Assembly: GCA_017617115.1 (NCBI GenBank) | Contig: JAFZXA010000077.1 | Span: 1-33,036 of the forward strand | DNA from: Treponema sp. | Lineage (GTDB): Bacteria > Spirochaetota > Spirochaetia > Treponematales > Treponemataceae | Direction of reading: 5' to 3' | Length of the DNA stretch: 33,036 nt | Part shown: positions 1-9,238 of the stretch, piece after piece | How positions within the stretch are numbered: the first letter of the stretch is position 1 | Layout: each line of letters starts with the position of its first letter | Notes under the pieces: generated by a model | The model's database searches: none | What the model was told of the DNA's origin: nothing | Seen by the model: only the letters and a program-made list of their open reading frames with translations | Made by a program: the position numbers and the translations under genes

Positions 1-140
1 ATGGCTGCTTCGTTAGAAATATACCCCTGTTCTTCCTGAACACGGTGCAATATCATGATGAGATTTCCCGGTTTATCTTTCCAGTCTTCTATAAACTTAA
101 GAAGATCAGCAGAAAACACGGATTTACCGCTCTGTGGCAT
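1..140 (-). CDS. Partial NuoE/HndA-like [2Fe-2S] electron-transfer subunit (N-terminus only)
   Basis: The first 46 codons lie in the window and the gene runs off the left edge. The visible protein starts MPQSGKSVFSADLLKFIEDW and continues with a segment reading LIMILHRVQEEQGYIS. That segment is the typical N-terminal helix signature of the NuoE/HndA family (thioredoxin-like [2Fe-2S] subunits of NADH dehydrogenase or NAD(P)-linked [FeFe]-hydrogenases). The ATG at 138-140 is preceded by an AAGGAG site 7 nt upstream (148-153), which fixes the start. The cysteine ligands are outside the window. In fermentative treponemes such a subunit would more likely belong to an electron-bifurcating hydrogenase than to respiratory complex I, but that is inference. 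The family call rests on about 20 residues. Confidence 0.7.
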   Translation of the reverse strand, partial: MPQSGKSVFSADLLKFIEDWKDKPGNLIMILHRVQEEQGYISNEAA

Positions 141-216
141 ATGTATGCTCCTTAAATAAAAAATGCGTTTCAATTATATAATATTATATAGTAAAAGTCG
201 ATAGAATTTTGACGGT

Positions 217-1086
217 CTACGCTTCCATTGCACTCTGCAGGGTGTTGGTCATGAGCATTGCAATTGTCATTGGCCCTACTCCACCCGGAACCGGCGTAAT
301 ATATGAAGCTTTTTCTACTAAATCATCAAAGTCGCAGTCGCCGATTAAGCGGAAGCCGGACTTTTTGCTTGAATCTGGAATGCGGTTTACGCCAACGTCA
401 ATGATTACGGCACCGTCCTTTACCATATCGCCTGTTAAAGTGTGCGGATGACCCGAAGCAACTACAAGAATATCTGCCTGGCGGGTGATTTCGGCCATAT
501 TTTTAGTTCCTGTGTGGCACATTGTTACTGTACAGTTTACATCCTTGCGGGCAAGAAGGATGCTAACCGGTTTTCCTACTATATTAGAACGGCCGATTAC
601 TACTGCGTGCTTGCCTGCTGTCTGGATTCCCATTTTCTGGAGTAAAACTATGATTCCATGAGGGGTACATGGCAAAAAGCCCGGGCGGCCAATCATCATG
701 TTGCCTACGCTTACAGGGTGAAATCCGTCTACATCTTTGGCAGGGTCAATTGCCATAATAACCTTGTCTTCATCAATATGTTTTGGAAGAGGAAGCTGTA
801 CAAGAATGCCGTGAACAGACGAGTCTGCATTGAGTTCTGCTATTAATTTGAGCAAATCAGCCTCGCTTGTTGTTTCAGGCAGTTGAATTGAGCGGTCGGC
901 CATGCCTACTTCGGCTAAAGCTTTGCGTTTTCCTGTAACATAAGACACACTTGCAGGATTTTCACCAACTAAAATTACTGCAAGACATGGAACAACGCCT
1001 TTTTCCTTAAGTTCTGCAACTTTTTTTGCAACATCGGCGCGAACATCTGCGGCAATCTGCTTTCCGTCAATTATAACTGCACTCAT
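217..1086 (-). CDS. folD: Bifunctional methylene-THF dehydrogenase / methenyl-THF cyclohydrolase FolD
   Basis: Interconverts 5,10-methylene-, 5,10-methenyl- and 10-formyl-tetrahydrofolate with NAD(P) in the cytoplasmic one-carbon pathway. The 289-residue product has the usual family length. Visible motifs: Tyr49, Lys53 and Lys55 in SYVTGKRKA (the catalytic Tyr/Lys region), [16 protein letters not shown], the Rossmann-type nucleotide site [14 protein letters not shown], and the C-terminal signature [14 protein letters not shown]. The start at 1086 is preferred over an in-frame ATG 8 codons upstream (1110), because AAGAGG lies about 7 nt before it and the protein then begins MSAVIIDG as in homologues. 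It is divergent from the barrel gene at 1152. No other folate gene is nearby. Confidence 0.97.
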   Translation of the reverse strand: MSAVIIDGKQIAADVRADVAKKVAELKEKGVVPCLAVILVGENPASVSYVTGKRKALAEVGMADRSIQLPETTSEADLLKLIAELNADSSVHGILVQLPLPKHIDEDKVIMAIDPAKDVDGFHPVSVGNMMIGRPGFLPCTPHGIIVLLQKMGIQTAGKHAVVIGRSNIVGKPVSILLARKDVNCTVTMCHTGTKNMAEITRQADILVVASGHPHTLTGDMVKDGAVIIDVGVNRIPDSSKKSGFRLIGDCDFDDLVEKASYITPVPGGVGPMTIAMLMTNTLQSAMEA

Positions 1087-1103
1087 TTTGTAACCTCTTG
1101 TAT

Positions 1104-1131
1104 TTAACATCGTTTTTAAATAGAATATTAT
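1104..1131 (+). promoter_or_regulatory. Candidate sigma-70 promoter for the barrel/lipoprotein genes
   Basis: TTAACA (1104-1109) and TATTAT (1126-1131) are separated by 16 nt on the plus strand, 20 nt before the ATG at 1152. The downstream leader contains a GGAG at 1144-1147. The site lies in the 65-bp divergent gap with folD. The match is fair, and the AT-rich background makes a chance match possible. Confidence 0.45.
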
Positions 1132-1151
1132 AAAAAATCGCTTGGAGCAAT

Positions 1152-1730
1152 ATGAAACGCTTTTTTTCTTTATTATTAGTTTTCCTTACACTTTCAACTT
1201 TTCTTTTCGCACAGGAAGAAGAAGAAACTAACGAAGATGAAGTATATGTTTATAGTCCAAATGGAGCAGGTGATCAGTTTCTAAAAATCTCGCTGGGAGC
1301 TGCTTTTCCATTAAATTTTAAAGGTCAGCTTGGAACCGGAGGAAAAGCCTCTCTTGGTTATTTCCGTTTTCTTACAGAAACACTTGCCGTTGGTGGAGAA
1401 CTTAGTGCATCTTATAATGTTTCTATAGGAGAAAAGGTTCTTGTTATGATTCCAATAACCTTTGGAGCTATGTTTCAGCCATACATTGGAAGATTTGAGT
1501 TTCCACTTTATGCCGAAATTGGTGTAGCTAATCAAACCTGGCAGAATCTGGAAATATTTCCTTCTTTTGCAACAAAACTTTCTGCAGGTGCATATTTTAG
1601 AATTACTGATGCCGTTTCTGTAGGTCTTTCAACAGACTTTTTCTGGATTCCAGAATGGTTTAGAGACTCATCTAAAAATTTCAACGGTCTGTTTGAAACT
1701 GCTGAAATTGGCTTGCGATATCATTTCTAG
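1152..1730 (+). CDS. Small outer-membrane beta-barrel protein (OmpW-like/TP0733-type)
   Basis: A 192-residue exported protein. Residues 1-20 are a Sec signal peptide (two basic residues, then a hydrophobic core ending TFLFAQ), followed by an acidic linker (EEEETNEDE). The rest is alternating short amphipathic strands with Gly/aromatic turns, such as [12 protein letters not shown] and [10 protein letters not shown]. The chain ends in LRYHF; a terminal Phe is typical of a BAM-assembled barrel. Length and pattern suit an 8-stranded OmpW/OprG-like barrel. I recall a similar small barrel next to folD in T. pallidum (TP0733), but cannot confirm it here. The start has GGAG only 4 nt upstream. The lipoprotein gene follows after 18 bp, so the two are probably co-transcribed. 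Confidence 0.75.
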   Translation: MKRFFSLLLVFLTLSTFLFAQEEEETNEDEVYVYSPNGAGDQFLKISLGAAFPLNFKGQLGTGGKASLGYFRFLTETLAVGGELSASYNVSIGEKVLVMIPITFGAMFQPYIGRFEFPLYAEIGVANQTWQNLEIFPSFATKLSAGAYFRITDAVSVGLSTDFFWIPEWFRDSSKNFNGLFETAEIGLRYHF

Positions 1731-1748
1731 GAAAACACGGAGAAAAAT

Positions 1749-3008
1749 ATGAAAAAAACAATAAAGACATTTACACTTGGATTTCTCCTTGTTCTTGCTG
1801 CAATTCTGTTTGCTTCCTGTGGTTATGAACCTGTTTTTTACGGAATTATGCACGATGTTGCCCCTGAAGAAGCAACTGTAAATGGTAACATTACATCTAT
1901 TGTACGCTGCCAGATTAATTCAGAAGAATATCTTGTACTTTCAAACGGAGGTTCTGTAGCTTACAAACCTCTTTCTGCTTCAAAGCACGGTGAATGGAAA
2001 ACAGACAATATAAAGCTTCCGTTTATAACTCATCATTACAACTATTTTCCAACCAGCACAGAACCAGAAGGTCATATAGGCCAGCAGATTTTGCGTGTTA
2101 TTGCCGATCAGAATAATATTTATCTTCTTACAGCTACTTTTAAGCAGGATAATGATTACGGTATTGTTCTTCCAGACACCATTTATTTCTGGACTTGCCC
2201 AATTAATTCACTCCTTTCAAACAGCGCCGAAGCATGGACAAATATAATTGAAACTTGTGAAGCATTTCCTGCAGTTACATTTGACAGTTCAAACTGGCAG
2301 ATGAATATTGGTGTTTTCTTTACAAACACACCAAAGCCTGAGCATAGAAAAGCATTTATTTCTGTAACAGACCCTGAATCAAAAGAAGTTTCTTATTATA
2401 AACTCAATGGTTCTTCTGCCCCTGAAGCCGAAGCCTGCTCAAACTATGTTCAGATTTATGATAAAAGCAAGAAAATAAACTCTGCCTTTTATATTGGTGA
2501 CACTCTTTATTTTACCGATTCTATTGCTGTTGCCACAAACGAAACTATTGATACAAATGCAACACTGGCCTGTATTGGCGGTGTAAATAAAAACAGCAAT
2601 AAAAACTTTGATGTTTTTTATTACCAGGGCTCTGATGCTCCTGTAAGCTTTATTGAACTTGGTTCTCCTGTTGCATCACTTGTATTCACAGCAGATTCAA
2701 TTATTATTGGCAAAGGAAGTTATACAGCTTCGTATACTTCAAACGGAGGTATTGACCGTGTATTACTTGATGAAAACAGAATGCCTCAAACAACAGTTGC
2801 CGATTTTGATAACAATGCTAAATATCAGTTTACATCGTCATATATAATTATGGCTTTACTCAATGCAGACCCTTCACAAAAAGAAGCAGATTCTGACCTT
2901 TATGCTGCAATTTCATACAGAGGCTCAGGAAGTTCTTCTTCGGCTTCATTCAATAATATTGGACTTTGGTCATATTATCCTGCAAGAGGAAACTGGAACC
3001 GGGAATAA
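1749..3008 (+). CDS. Putative lipoprotein of unknown function
   Basis: A 419-residue protein with a type II signal peptide: a basic start (MKKTIK), a hydrophobic core, then FASC with Cys24 as the predicted lipidation site (a relaxed spirochaetal lipobox). The mature part is rich in Ser, Thr, Asn and Tyr and has many short beta-like segments, such as EEYLVLSNGGSVAYKPL and NIYLLTATFK. This is compatible with a beta-propeller or similar all-beta fold, but no known domain was recognised. GGAG about 6 nt upstream supports the ATG. It lies 18 bp after the barrel gene and 31 bp before rarA. Probable location is the periplasmic face or outer membrane. The gene order suggests a partner of the barrel, which is inference only. 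Confidence 0.75.
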   Translation: MKKTIKTFTLGFLLVLAAILFASCGYEPVFYGIMHDVAPEEATVNGNITSIVRCQINSEEYLVLSNGGSVAYKPLSASKHGEWKTDNIKLPFITHHYNYFPTSTEPEGHIGQQILRVIADQNNIYLLTATFKQDNDYGIVLPDTIYFWTCPINSLLSNSAEAWTNIIETCEAFPAVTFDSSNWQMNIGVFFTNTPKPEHRKAFISVTDPESKEVSYYKLNGSSAPEAEACSNYVQIYDKSKKINSAFYIGDTLYFTDSIAVATNETIDTNATLACIGGVNKNSNKNFDVFYYQGSDAPVSFIELGSPVASLVFTADSIIIGKGSYTASYTSNGGIDRVLLDENRMPQTTVADFDNNAKYQFTSSYIIMALLNADPSQKEADSDLYAAISYRGSGSSSSASFNNIGLWSYYPARGNWNRE

Positions 3009-3039
3009 AAGCGTTGGGTGGGAAAGGCAGCGCTGAAAA

Positions 3040-5589
3040 TTGGATAGTTTATTTGAACAGGTAAAAAACGAGACTGAACCTCTTGCCGCCCGAATGAGGC
3101 CCCGCAATCTTGATGAATATATTGGTCAGGACCATATTATTGGTAAAGGACGCCTGCTTCGTCGTGCAATTGCCGCAGACCAGCTGACCTCTGTTATTTT
3201 TTACGGACCTCCTGGTTCTGGAAAAACTACACTTGCCCGGGTTATTGCTAACCACACAAAATCAAACTTTCTTACACTGAATGCAGTTCTTACAGGCGTT
3301 GCCGATATTCGAAAAGCCATAAGCGATGCCGAAGATTTTTATAAGCTTTACGGCAAACGCACAATTCTTTTTGTTGATGAAGTTCACAGGTGGAATAAAA
3401 GCCAGCAGGATGCCCTTTTGCCTTGGGTAGAAAACGGAACTGTTATTCTGATTGGTGCTACTACCGAAAATCCTTTTTTTGAAGTTAATAAGGCGCTTGT
3501 TTCCAGGTCGCGCGTATTCCAGCTTAAGCCGCTTACTTATGATGATTTACTTAAGGCCGCTACAATGGCACTTACCGATGTTGAACGCGGTTACGGCCAT
3601 TGGAATGTTGAGTTTGAAGAAGGCGCACTTGAGCATTTGATTGATACTGCAAACGGGGACGCACGCTCTCTTTTGAATGCGCTTGAGCTTGCTGTAGAAA
3701 CTACTCCTGAACAATGGAAGCCTCATGACCAGCCGCCGGTGCCTGCATATGGTTCGCGCATTTATATAAGTAAAGAAGCAGCCGAAGAGTCTATTCAAAA
3801 AAAGGTTGTTTTATATGACCGCGACGGCGACTATCATTATGATATAATTTCTGCATTTATAAAAAGTCTTCGTGGACGCGACCCCGATGCTGCCTGTTAC
3901 TGGCTTGCACGAATGGTTGCAGCTGGCGAAGACCCTCATTTTATTTTCCGCAGAATGCTTATTTCTGCCTGCGAAGATACAGGACTTGCAGACCCTCAGG
4001 CTATTAGTGTTGTCGAAAGCTGTGCCCAGGCGTTTGACCGCGTTGGCATGCCCGAAGGACGATATTTTTTAGCACACGCTGCCCTTTATCTTTCAACCGC
4101 GCCTAAGTCAAACAGCAGCATGGCCTTTTTTGATGCGCTTGCATCGGTTGAAAAAGAAGATGCAGAAGTTCCAAACCATCTTAAAGACAGTTCGCGCGAC
4201 GCAGAAGGTTTTGGACATGGTGCCGGCTACCTTTACCCGCATGCCTACCGCGACCACTGGGTTGCCCAGCAGTATTTACCCGATTCCCTTATGGGAAGAG
4301 TTTTCTATACGCCAAGTACTCAGGGATATGAAGCAACAATTCGTGAAGGAGTTCTTTCGCGCCGTGAGATTCAAATTGCACAGATTCTTGAAAAGCAGCA
4401 GAGCTCCGAAGAATACACAAGTGAAGAGCTTGCAACTTCGCCTGAAACAACAGGTTCCATAAATATATTCCCAAGTCAGGGAACACGCTCCCCTACTGCT
4501 AAATCGTGCGCAACTTCTGAGTTTGGGGTTAACCCGATCAGCGAATGGTGGGTAAATGAACACTTCAAGAGCGGCGAAAAAAAGCAGGAAGAAAACCTTA
4601 CCTTCAGTCCGCGCGATGCTGCAAAAGAACTTGTATTTGACAGGGCAGAACGCTTCTGGCGCCAAAGGCTTGATTCAAACAGAGCAGAAATCCTCCTTGG
4701 AATCCGCGATACAATGATTTCTATGGCACAGCTTATGCGCCATCACCGAAGCCTTATATGGAATGCAGACAGTGGACTTCTTTTATGGGATGTTGCACGC
4801 AAAACTCCCGAAGGTGTTACCTGTGGTGTATGTAAAACAGAAAAAGGCAAACAGATTCTGGAACAGTATGGCCGCACTTTGGGTGACCTGGACAGACCAA
4901 TTTTACAGGCACGCGGTGAATCTTTGAGCACTGACTTTTTGACACAAAAGGATTTTTATAATGTGCTTGTAAACTTTCAGTATAAGGGCGCAATTTTTGA
5001 CCGCGTTTTCTTTACTGACCCATTTGCAAGTGAGCCTTCGATTATTGCCCTGGCAGATTCGCTGCATGCAGTTTTGACTCCGCAAAAACATGAAGATGAA
5101 GAAGATGAAGATTTTCCGTATGAATCTCCGCTTGCTGCAGGATTTAAGGTTGTTATTTCGCAGAAGATTCCTTGCCGTGGCCAGCACATAAGCGAAATTG
5201 TACGCAAGCAGATTTTAACACCGGAAAGCGTGGAGCCTTCTGCAGCGATTTTGAATAAGATGGAAGAAGCAGAACAGGAGTTCTTTGGCGACAGAGATAA
5301 CCCGCTGTTTTCGTGGGACGGCATTTTTATTGCAAACACTTTCCGCAAAAAAGGCTTTACAGTTAAGGTTGCAAGTCAGGAGCTTACCGAAAAACGTCGC
5401 GTAACTCCTGCCGAAATTGAAAAATGGTTTACGCCAGATTCTTCTGCCTACGGTGCTAAAATGAGCGAGGCTGTTGGAAATGCAGATTTACAGAAAATAG
5501 TAAACCTTTTAATTGCCGCCTGCGACAAAACAACATTTGACTGGAAGAGTGAAATTTCATTTTTTATTGTAGAAGCTAGTTCCGAATAG
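3040..5589 (+). CDS. rarA: RarA/MgsA AAA+ ATPase fused to a methyltransferase-like C-terminal domain
   Basis: Residues 1 to about 440 are a complete RarA (MgsA/WRNIP1-type) clamp-loader-like AAA+ ATPase acting at stalled replication forks. They show Walker A GPPGSGKT (56-63), Walker [11 protein letters not shown] (111-120), sensor [17 protein letters not shown], and the family C-terminal region ending near [12 protein letters not shown]. An extra ~400 residues follow. Around residues 570-640 there is a Rossmann-like block ([15 protein letters not shown], then [10 protein letters not shown]) reminiscent of a degenerate SAM-methyltransferase. The architecture matches the RarA/unknown-domain fusions seen in cyanobacteria and spirochaetes. 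The start is TTG (3040): an in-frame TGA sits at 3034 and the next ATG (3094) would cut the conserved N-terminus. The 3' end overlaps convergent ilvB by 14 bp. Confidence 0.9.
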   Translation: MDSLFEQVKNETEPLAARMRPRNLDEYIGQDHIIGKGRLLRRAIAADQLTSVIFYGPPGSGKTTLARVIANHTKSNFLTLNAVLTGVADIRKAISDAEDFYKLYGKRTILFVDEVHRWNKSQQDALLPWVENGTVILIGATTENPFFEVNKALVSRSRVFQLKPLTYDDLLKAATMALTDVERGYGHWNVEFEEGALEHLIDTANGDARSLLNALELAVETTPEQWKPHDQPPVPAYGSRIYISKEAAEESIQKKVVLYDRDGDYHYDIISAFIKSLRGRDPDAACYWLARMVAAGEDPHFIFRRMLISACEDTGLADPQAISVVESCAQAFDRVGMPEGRYFLAHAALYLSTAPKSNSSMAFFDALASVEKEDAEVPNHLKDSSRDAEGFGHGAGYLYPHAYRDHWVAQQYLPDSLMGRVFYTPSTQGYEATIREGVLSRREIQIAQILEKQQSSEEYTSEELATSPETTGSINIFPSQGTRSPTAKSCATSEFGVNPISEWWVNEHFKSGEKKQEENLTFSPRDAAKELVFDRAERFWRQRLDSNRAEILLGIRDTMISMAQLMRHHRSLIWNADSGLLLWDVARKTPEGVTCGVCKTEKGKQILEQYGRTLGDLDRPILQARGESLSTDFLTQKDFYNVLVNFQYKGAIFDRVFFTDPFASEPSIIALADSLHAVLTPQKHEDEEDEDFPYESPLAAGFKVVISQKIPCRGQHISEIVRKQILTPESVEPSAAILNKMEEAEQEFFGDRDNPLFSWDGIFIANTFRKKGFTVKVASQELTEKRRVTPAEIEKWFTPDSSAYGAKMSEAVGNADLQKIVNLLIAACDKTTFDWKSEISFFIVEASSE

Positions 5590-7294
5590 CGTCAATATTA
5601 GCTCTGCCGCCTGGAACAAATGGCAGAACGTTTTCTTCTGAATCTACACTAACCTTTACAAAACACGGCTTACCTGCACGGTTTGCATCAAAGGCTTTTT
5701 TATACCATTCAGAGTCTGTGTCGGCATCTACTGCTTCAATTCCAAAACCGCGTGCAATTGCAACAAAATCAGGATTTTTAGTAAATACAGAAGCACTGTA
5801 ATTTTTTTCAAACAAATATTTCTGCTGCTGGTAAACCATACCCAAAGTTCCGTTTACAAAAAGAATAACAGTTACCGCAAGATTTAATTCTGCAAGAGTT
5901 GCAAGCTCCTGTATGTTCATCATAATAGAACCATCGCCGCTTATACAAACAACGCGCTTGTCTGGGTTTGCCATTGCAGCACCAATTGCCGCAGGAAGTC
6001 CAAAGCCCATAGTTCCAAGAGAACCAGAGGTCAAGAAAGAGCGAGGTCGTTCAACAGGATAATACTGAGCTGCCCACATCTGATGCTGTCCTACGTCTGT
6101 AGTAATAATCAGGTTATCAGAGTTCAGGCCTGAATAAGCAGCATACTCTGGGATTTTAGAAATGAGCTCGCGTGGGTTTGTAAGCTTTTCACCTTTTGGC
6201 CGACCGCAGTCTACCGAAACATTTTCGGTTTTGAGCTTCTGGATTTTTTTGAGCCAGCCGGCGTCTGCCTTAATATTTTTTTCTGCAACAAGCTGTGCAA
6301 TCACAGGGAAAACAGATTCTACATCGGCAACCACAGAAACATCAGATTCAAGAATCTTATCTACTTCGGCGGCATCTACATCAATGTGAACAATTTTTGC
6401 GTCCGGACAGAACTTACTAACAAGACCAGTTGCGCGGTCATCAAAACGAACGCCTGCAGCAATTACAAGGTCAGAATCGTGCATTGCAGTATTTGCCGCA
6501 AAGCTTCCGTGCATACCAAGCATACCGATAAATTCTGGTGCATCATTTGGAATGCAGCCAAGCCCCATAAGACTTGTAACAACAGGCAGCGGATAATTAT
6601 TTATAAAGTTCTGAATGCCTGTTGCAGCCTCGCTGGAATTACAGCCGCCGCCACAGAACAAAACAGGCTTTTTTGCTTTTGCGAGCAGCCCCGAAATTTC
6701 ACCCATTTTTTCTGCATATTCATCAATTGGTGTATGAAAGCGAATATCATGTACACGGATTTTAGAAATATCAGGCCATTCTTTAAACTCACATTCCTTA
6801 AGCTGAACATCGCGCGGAACATCAATAAGAACAGGACCCGGACGACCATTAAGTGCAATTTCAAACGCACGAGGAATTGCATCAAGCAGTTCTTCCGGCG
6901 ATTTTACAAGAATAGAATGCTTTGTAATCGGGAACGAAAGACCAAAGGTATCTGCTTCCTGAAAAGCGTCGGTACCAATCTGAGTTGTATTTACCTGACC
7001 TGTAATTGCAATAATAGGAACAGAGTCGGCACGGGCATCGGCAATAGAAGTAAGAAGGTTCATTGCACCAGGACCACTTGTTGCCATACAAACAGCAACA
7101 TTCCCTGTAGAACGAGCAATTCCCTGAGCAATAAAACCCGCAGCCTGCTCGTGGCGCACAAGGACATGACGGATCTTAGACTTGTTCAATTCATCATAAA
7201 GCGGCAGAATCATTCCCCCCGGAATGCCTGCAACAGTCTCAATGCCGTACATCTCAAGCAACTTAACAATAATCTGTGCGCCAGTTTGTTTCAT
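5576..7294 (-). CDS. ilvB: Acetolactate synthase large subunit (AHAS I-like)
   Basis: A ThDP/FAD enzyme condensing two pyruvates (or pyruvate and 2-oxobutyrate) in branched-chain amino-acid synthesis. At 572 residues it has family length. Visible: GIPGGMILPLYDEL, catalytic Glu49 in VRHEQAAGF, GTDAFQEADTFGLSFP, and the ThDP motif starting SGDGSIMMNIQEL. In the specificity segment GMVYQQQ (485-491) the Trp of most AHAS enzymes is Gln490, with Met486 kept. This is the state I recall for E. coli AHAS I. AGGAGA lies 5-6 nt before the ATG. No regulatory small subunit (ilvN) is adjacent, so it must be elsewhere or absent. It converges with rarA, overlapping by 14 bp. Confidence 0.93.
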   Translation of the reverse strand: MKQTGAQIIVKLLEMYGIETVAGIPGGMILPLYDELNKSKIRHVLVRHEQAAGFIAQGIARSTGNVAVCMATSGPGAMNLLTSIADARADSVPIIAITGQVNTTQIGTDAFQEADTFGLSFPITKHSILVKSPEELLDAIPRAFEIALNGRPGPVLIDVPRDVQLKECEFKEWPDISKIRVHDIRFHTPIDEYAEKMGEISGLLAKAKKPVLFCGGGCNSSEAATGIQNFINNYPLPVVTSLMGLGCIPNDAPEFIGMLGMHGSFAANTAMHDSDLVIAAGVRFDDRATGLVSKFCPDAKIVHIDVDAAEVDKILESDVSVVADVESVFPVIAQLVAEKNIKADAGWLKKIQKLKTENVSVDCGRPKGEKLTNPRELISKIPEYAAYSGLNSDNLIITTDVGQHQMWAAQYYPVERPRSFLTSGSLGTMGFGLPAAIGAAMANPDKRVVCISGDGSIMMNIQELATLAELNLAVTVILFVNGTLGMVYQQQKYLFEKNYSASVFTKNPDFVAIARGFGIEAVDADTDSEWYKKAFDANRAGKPCFVKVSVDSEENVLPFVPGGRANIDAIRN

Positions 7295-7321
7295 AACATC
7301 TCCTAAAAATATAATAAGAAG

Positions 7322-7350
7322 ATATTATCATATTTTCGGGGTGGGGGCAA
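7322..7350 (-). promoter_or_regulatory. Candidate sigma-70 promoter of ilvB
   Basis: On the minus strand TTGCCC (7345-7350) and TAATAT (7322-7327) are separated by 17 nt. A TG one base before the -10 box gives an extended -10. The leader to the ATG at 7294 is about 20 nt and carries the AGGAGA site. No attenuator or riboswitch structure was seen in the 86-bp gap. Confidence 0.5.
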
Positions 7351-7380
7351 TGTATCAGAAGGATAATGTCTTTTGCTGTA

Positions 7381-9219
7381 TTATTTTTTCAAATACTCCA
7401 GTGCATACTCCATGACATAATCTCTTATATTATCCTGATTTTCTTCCCATGAAAGATCAATGTCATAATTAAATGAGATTGCCATATCATAAGTAAGCGG
7501 AACTTTTATATCAAGCGGAATGGTGCACGCGCGGGTTTCATCTGTGTCTATAAAACGGGTTTTGCCGTCCTGTTCGTAGAGCCAGTTGATAGTGTAGCCA
7601 AAATTGCAGATGCTGTTTGTTAGAATAACGCGGCCTCCCTGGGGCTGGCAGGAACAGTTGCTGCAAGTAAATCCCATTGTTGTTACATTGGGGCATTCTC
7701 CCATAACTCTTACAAAATAGTCGCCGGCACTTACGCAGTAGGAGTTAGTTAAAACTAACACGTTGATATCTTTAAACTCGCCGTCGGTTTTTACATAATC
7801 TGACATCATGTATTTATGGCGGCCGTTTATGTCGGAATAGGTGGCGTCGGTTGCAAAGGAGCGGTCAGAAAAAAGACTTGCGGTTTCACTGCCAAGAGCC
7901 GGATAACCTCCCGTATTATGACGGGCATCAATAATCAGATTTTTCATTCCCTGAGATTTAAGATCCTGCAGCTGGCGGCGCAGGCGTTTTTTGAATGAAG
8001 GGTATTTTCCTGTAAGATATGAAAATATATCTCCCCAATAATTATATTCTTCGGAATTGCGGAGCATGTAGGCGGTATCGTCATTTATCATTTTGGCATC
8101 AAAGTTTTTATCTACGCCGTAGCGGTTTGGATATACGCCAAAGGAAATGAGAAATTGCATTACATATTCTAATTCATAAATACCGTCTTCTACGCAATCA
8201 AGCTCTACGGTGCACGGCTCGCCCTCTTCTGTAAGAAAAGTTACTCTGGCTTTTGGCGGATCATATGTACCATCCGCGGCAGCACGGCTTATAAGATATT
8301 GTGCAATATCTGTGCTTTCTCCCATCCCACGGGTTGCAAGAAAGACCGGGCGGAAAAAATCCTCGTTTTCTTTTACGGGATACTTATCTCCCTGGTAAAT
8401 GCATTCTGTTTCTGCGAGCGCCTGTTCAATTGGTTTCTCGTTCCATTCAATAATCTGAGTTCCGTTGTGAATGCCTGCCTGATACGCCGGTAAAGTACTA
8501 TCGCTAATAATTGCCACTACCCGTCCGTCATCAATACGTAACATAGAAAAGCCGTAGTCGTTTCCCGCAAGAAGTATAAGTCCACGCTCCCAGGCATCCC
8601 AGTCCCCTTCCGGCCAGTTGCCAACATGACCGTCATAAAAATAATAACCAAAGGCTGTTATAGCGGCATAAAAAAGTCCCGCATCATTTTTGCGTTCTGC
8701 TTCTTCTACCGCGGGCATAATCTTTTTGGCAATTGCCTGAATGTCGGTCTTTTTCCAGTCCTTGAGTGAATAATATTTTTCCAGATCCTTTGTGAGCGAC
8801 ACAAACCCTTGAGTATACGACTGCTTTGTATAATTTCTGAGCCCGGAATTAAATGGCATTGGATAAACAATTGTATAAAGAAAAGCCACCACCGCGCCAA
8901 CCGGCAGAATGATTGAAAAAATCTTTGCAGGAATTTTCCATAAATCAAAAAGCGGGAAAAATGCAGTTACCAGCGCTGCCAGATAAAACGCCCCGTAAAT
9001 GTGTCGTGTATACCATCCGCTCCCCACAAACCTGCAGCAGGCGAAATGAATTACACAGGCTGCCAAAGGCACAAAACAAAGTGTGCGCCAGATAATTTTA
9101 CCACGGCGCGTTTTCCCAAGAGCCTTTCTTTCAAAACAAAGCCCCACCGCAAATACCAGCACCAGCACCGCCATAGAAATTGTAACCGGATCCTGTGAAA
9201 ATAAACGGAGATATATCAT
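7381..9219 (-). CDS. Multi-pass membrane S41-family (tail-specific) peptidase
   Basis: A 612-residue protein. The N-terminus has about four hydrophobic segments (roughly residues 12-29, 44-62, 73-91, 98-117), so the protein is anchored in the inner membrane. The C-terminal half is an S41 (C-terminal processing protease-like) domain. It has NLIIDARHNTGGYPALGSE around 425-445 and VLVLTNSYCVSAGD at 487-500, where Ser497 is the likely nucleophile. A PDZ-like stretch (residues ~225-290; STLPAYQAGIHNGTQIIEWN) precedes it, as in CtpA-type enzymes. A cysteine cluster (CSNCSC, about residue 519) is unusual. GGGAGG 8 nt upstream supports the start. It lies 19 bp downstream of the DUF4143 ATPase in the same direction. 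The substrate is unknown. Confidence 0.82.
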   Translation of the reverse strand: MIYLRLFSQDPVTISMAVLVLVFAVGLCFERKALGKTRRGKIIWRTLCFVPLAACVIHFACCRFVGSGWYTRHIYGAFYLAALVTAFFPLFDLWKIPAKIFSIILPVGAVVAFLYTIVYPMPFNSGLRNYTKQSYTQGFVSLTKDLEKYYSLKDWKKTDIQAIAKKIMPAVEEAERKNDAGLFYAAITAFGYYFYDGHVGNWPEGDWDAWERGLILLAGNDYGFSMLRIDDGRVVAIISDSTLPAYQAGIHNGTQIIEWNEKPIEQALAETECIYQGDKYPVKENEDFFRPVFLATRGMGESTDIAQYLISRAAADGTYDPPKARVTFLTEEGEPCTVELDCVEDGIYELEYVMQFLISFGVYPNRYGVDKNFDAKMINDDTAYMLRNSEEYNYWGDIFSYLTGKYPSFKKRLRRQLQDLKSQGMKNLIIDARHNTGGYPALGSETASLFSDRSFATDATYSDINGRHKYMMSDYVKTDGEFKDINVLVLTNSYCVSAGDYFVRVMGECPNVTTMGFTCSNCSCQPQGGRVILTNSICNFGYTINWLYEQDGKTRFIDTDETRACTIPLDIKVPLTYDMAISFNYDIDLSWEENQDNIRDYVMEYALEYLKK

Positions 9220-9238
9220 AAATAAAGCCTCCCTACCT

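Noticed and set aside
6386-7306. 306-codon open frame on the plus strand.
   Set aside because: It is a shadow of ilvB: Asn/Thr/Cys/Arg-rich with no domain, no ribosome-binding site, and fully antisense to a clear enzyme gene.
7338-7350. G-rich run (GGGGTGGGGGC) upstream of ilvB as a phase-variable tract.
   Set aside because: Interrupted run of 4 and 5 G, too short for frequent slippage and outside coding sequence.
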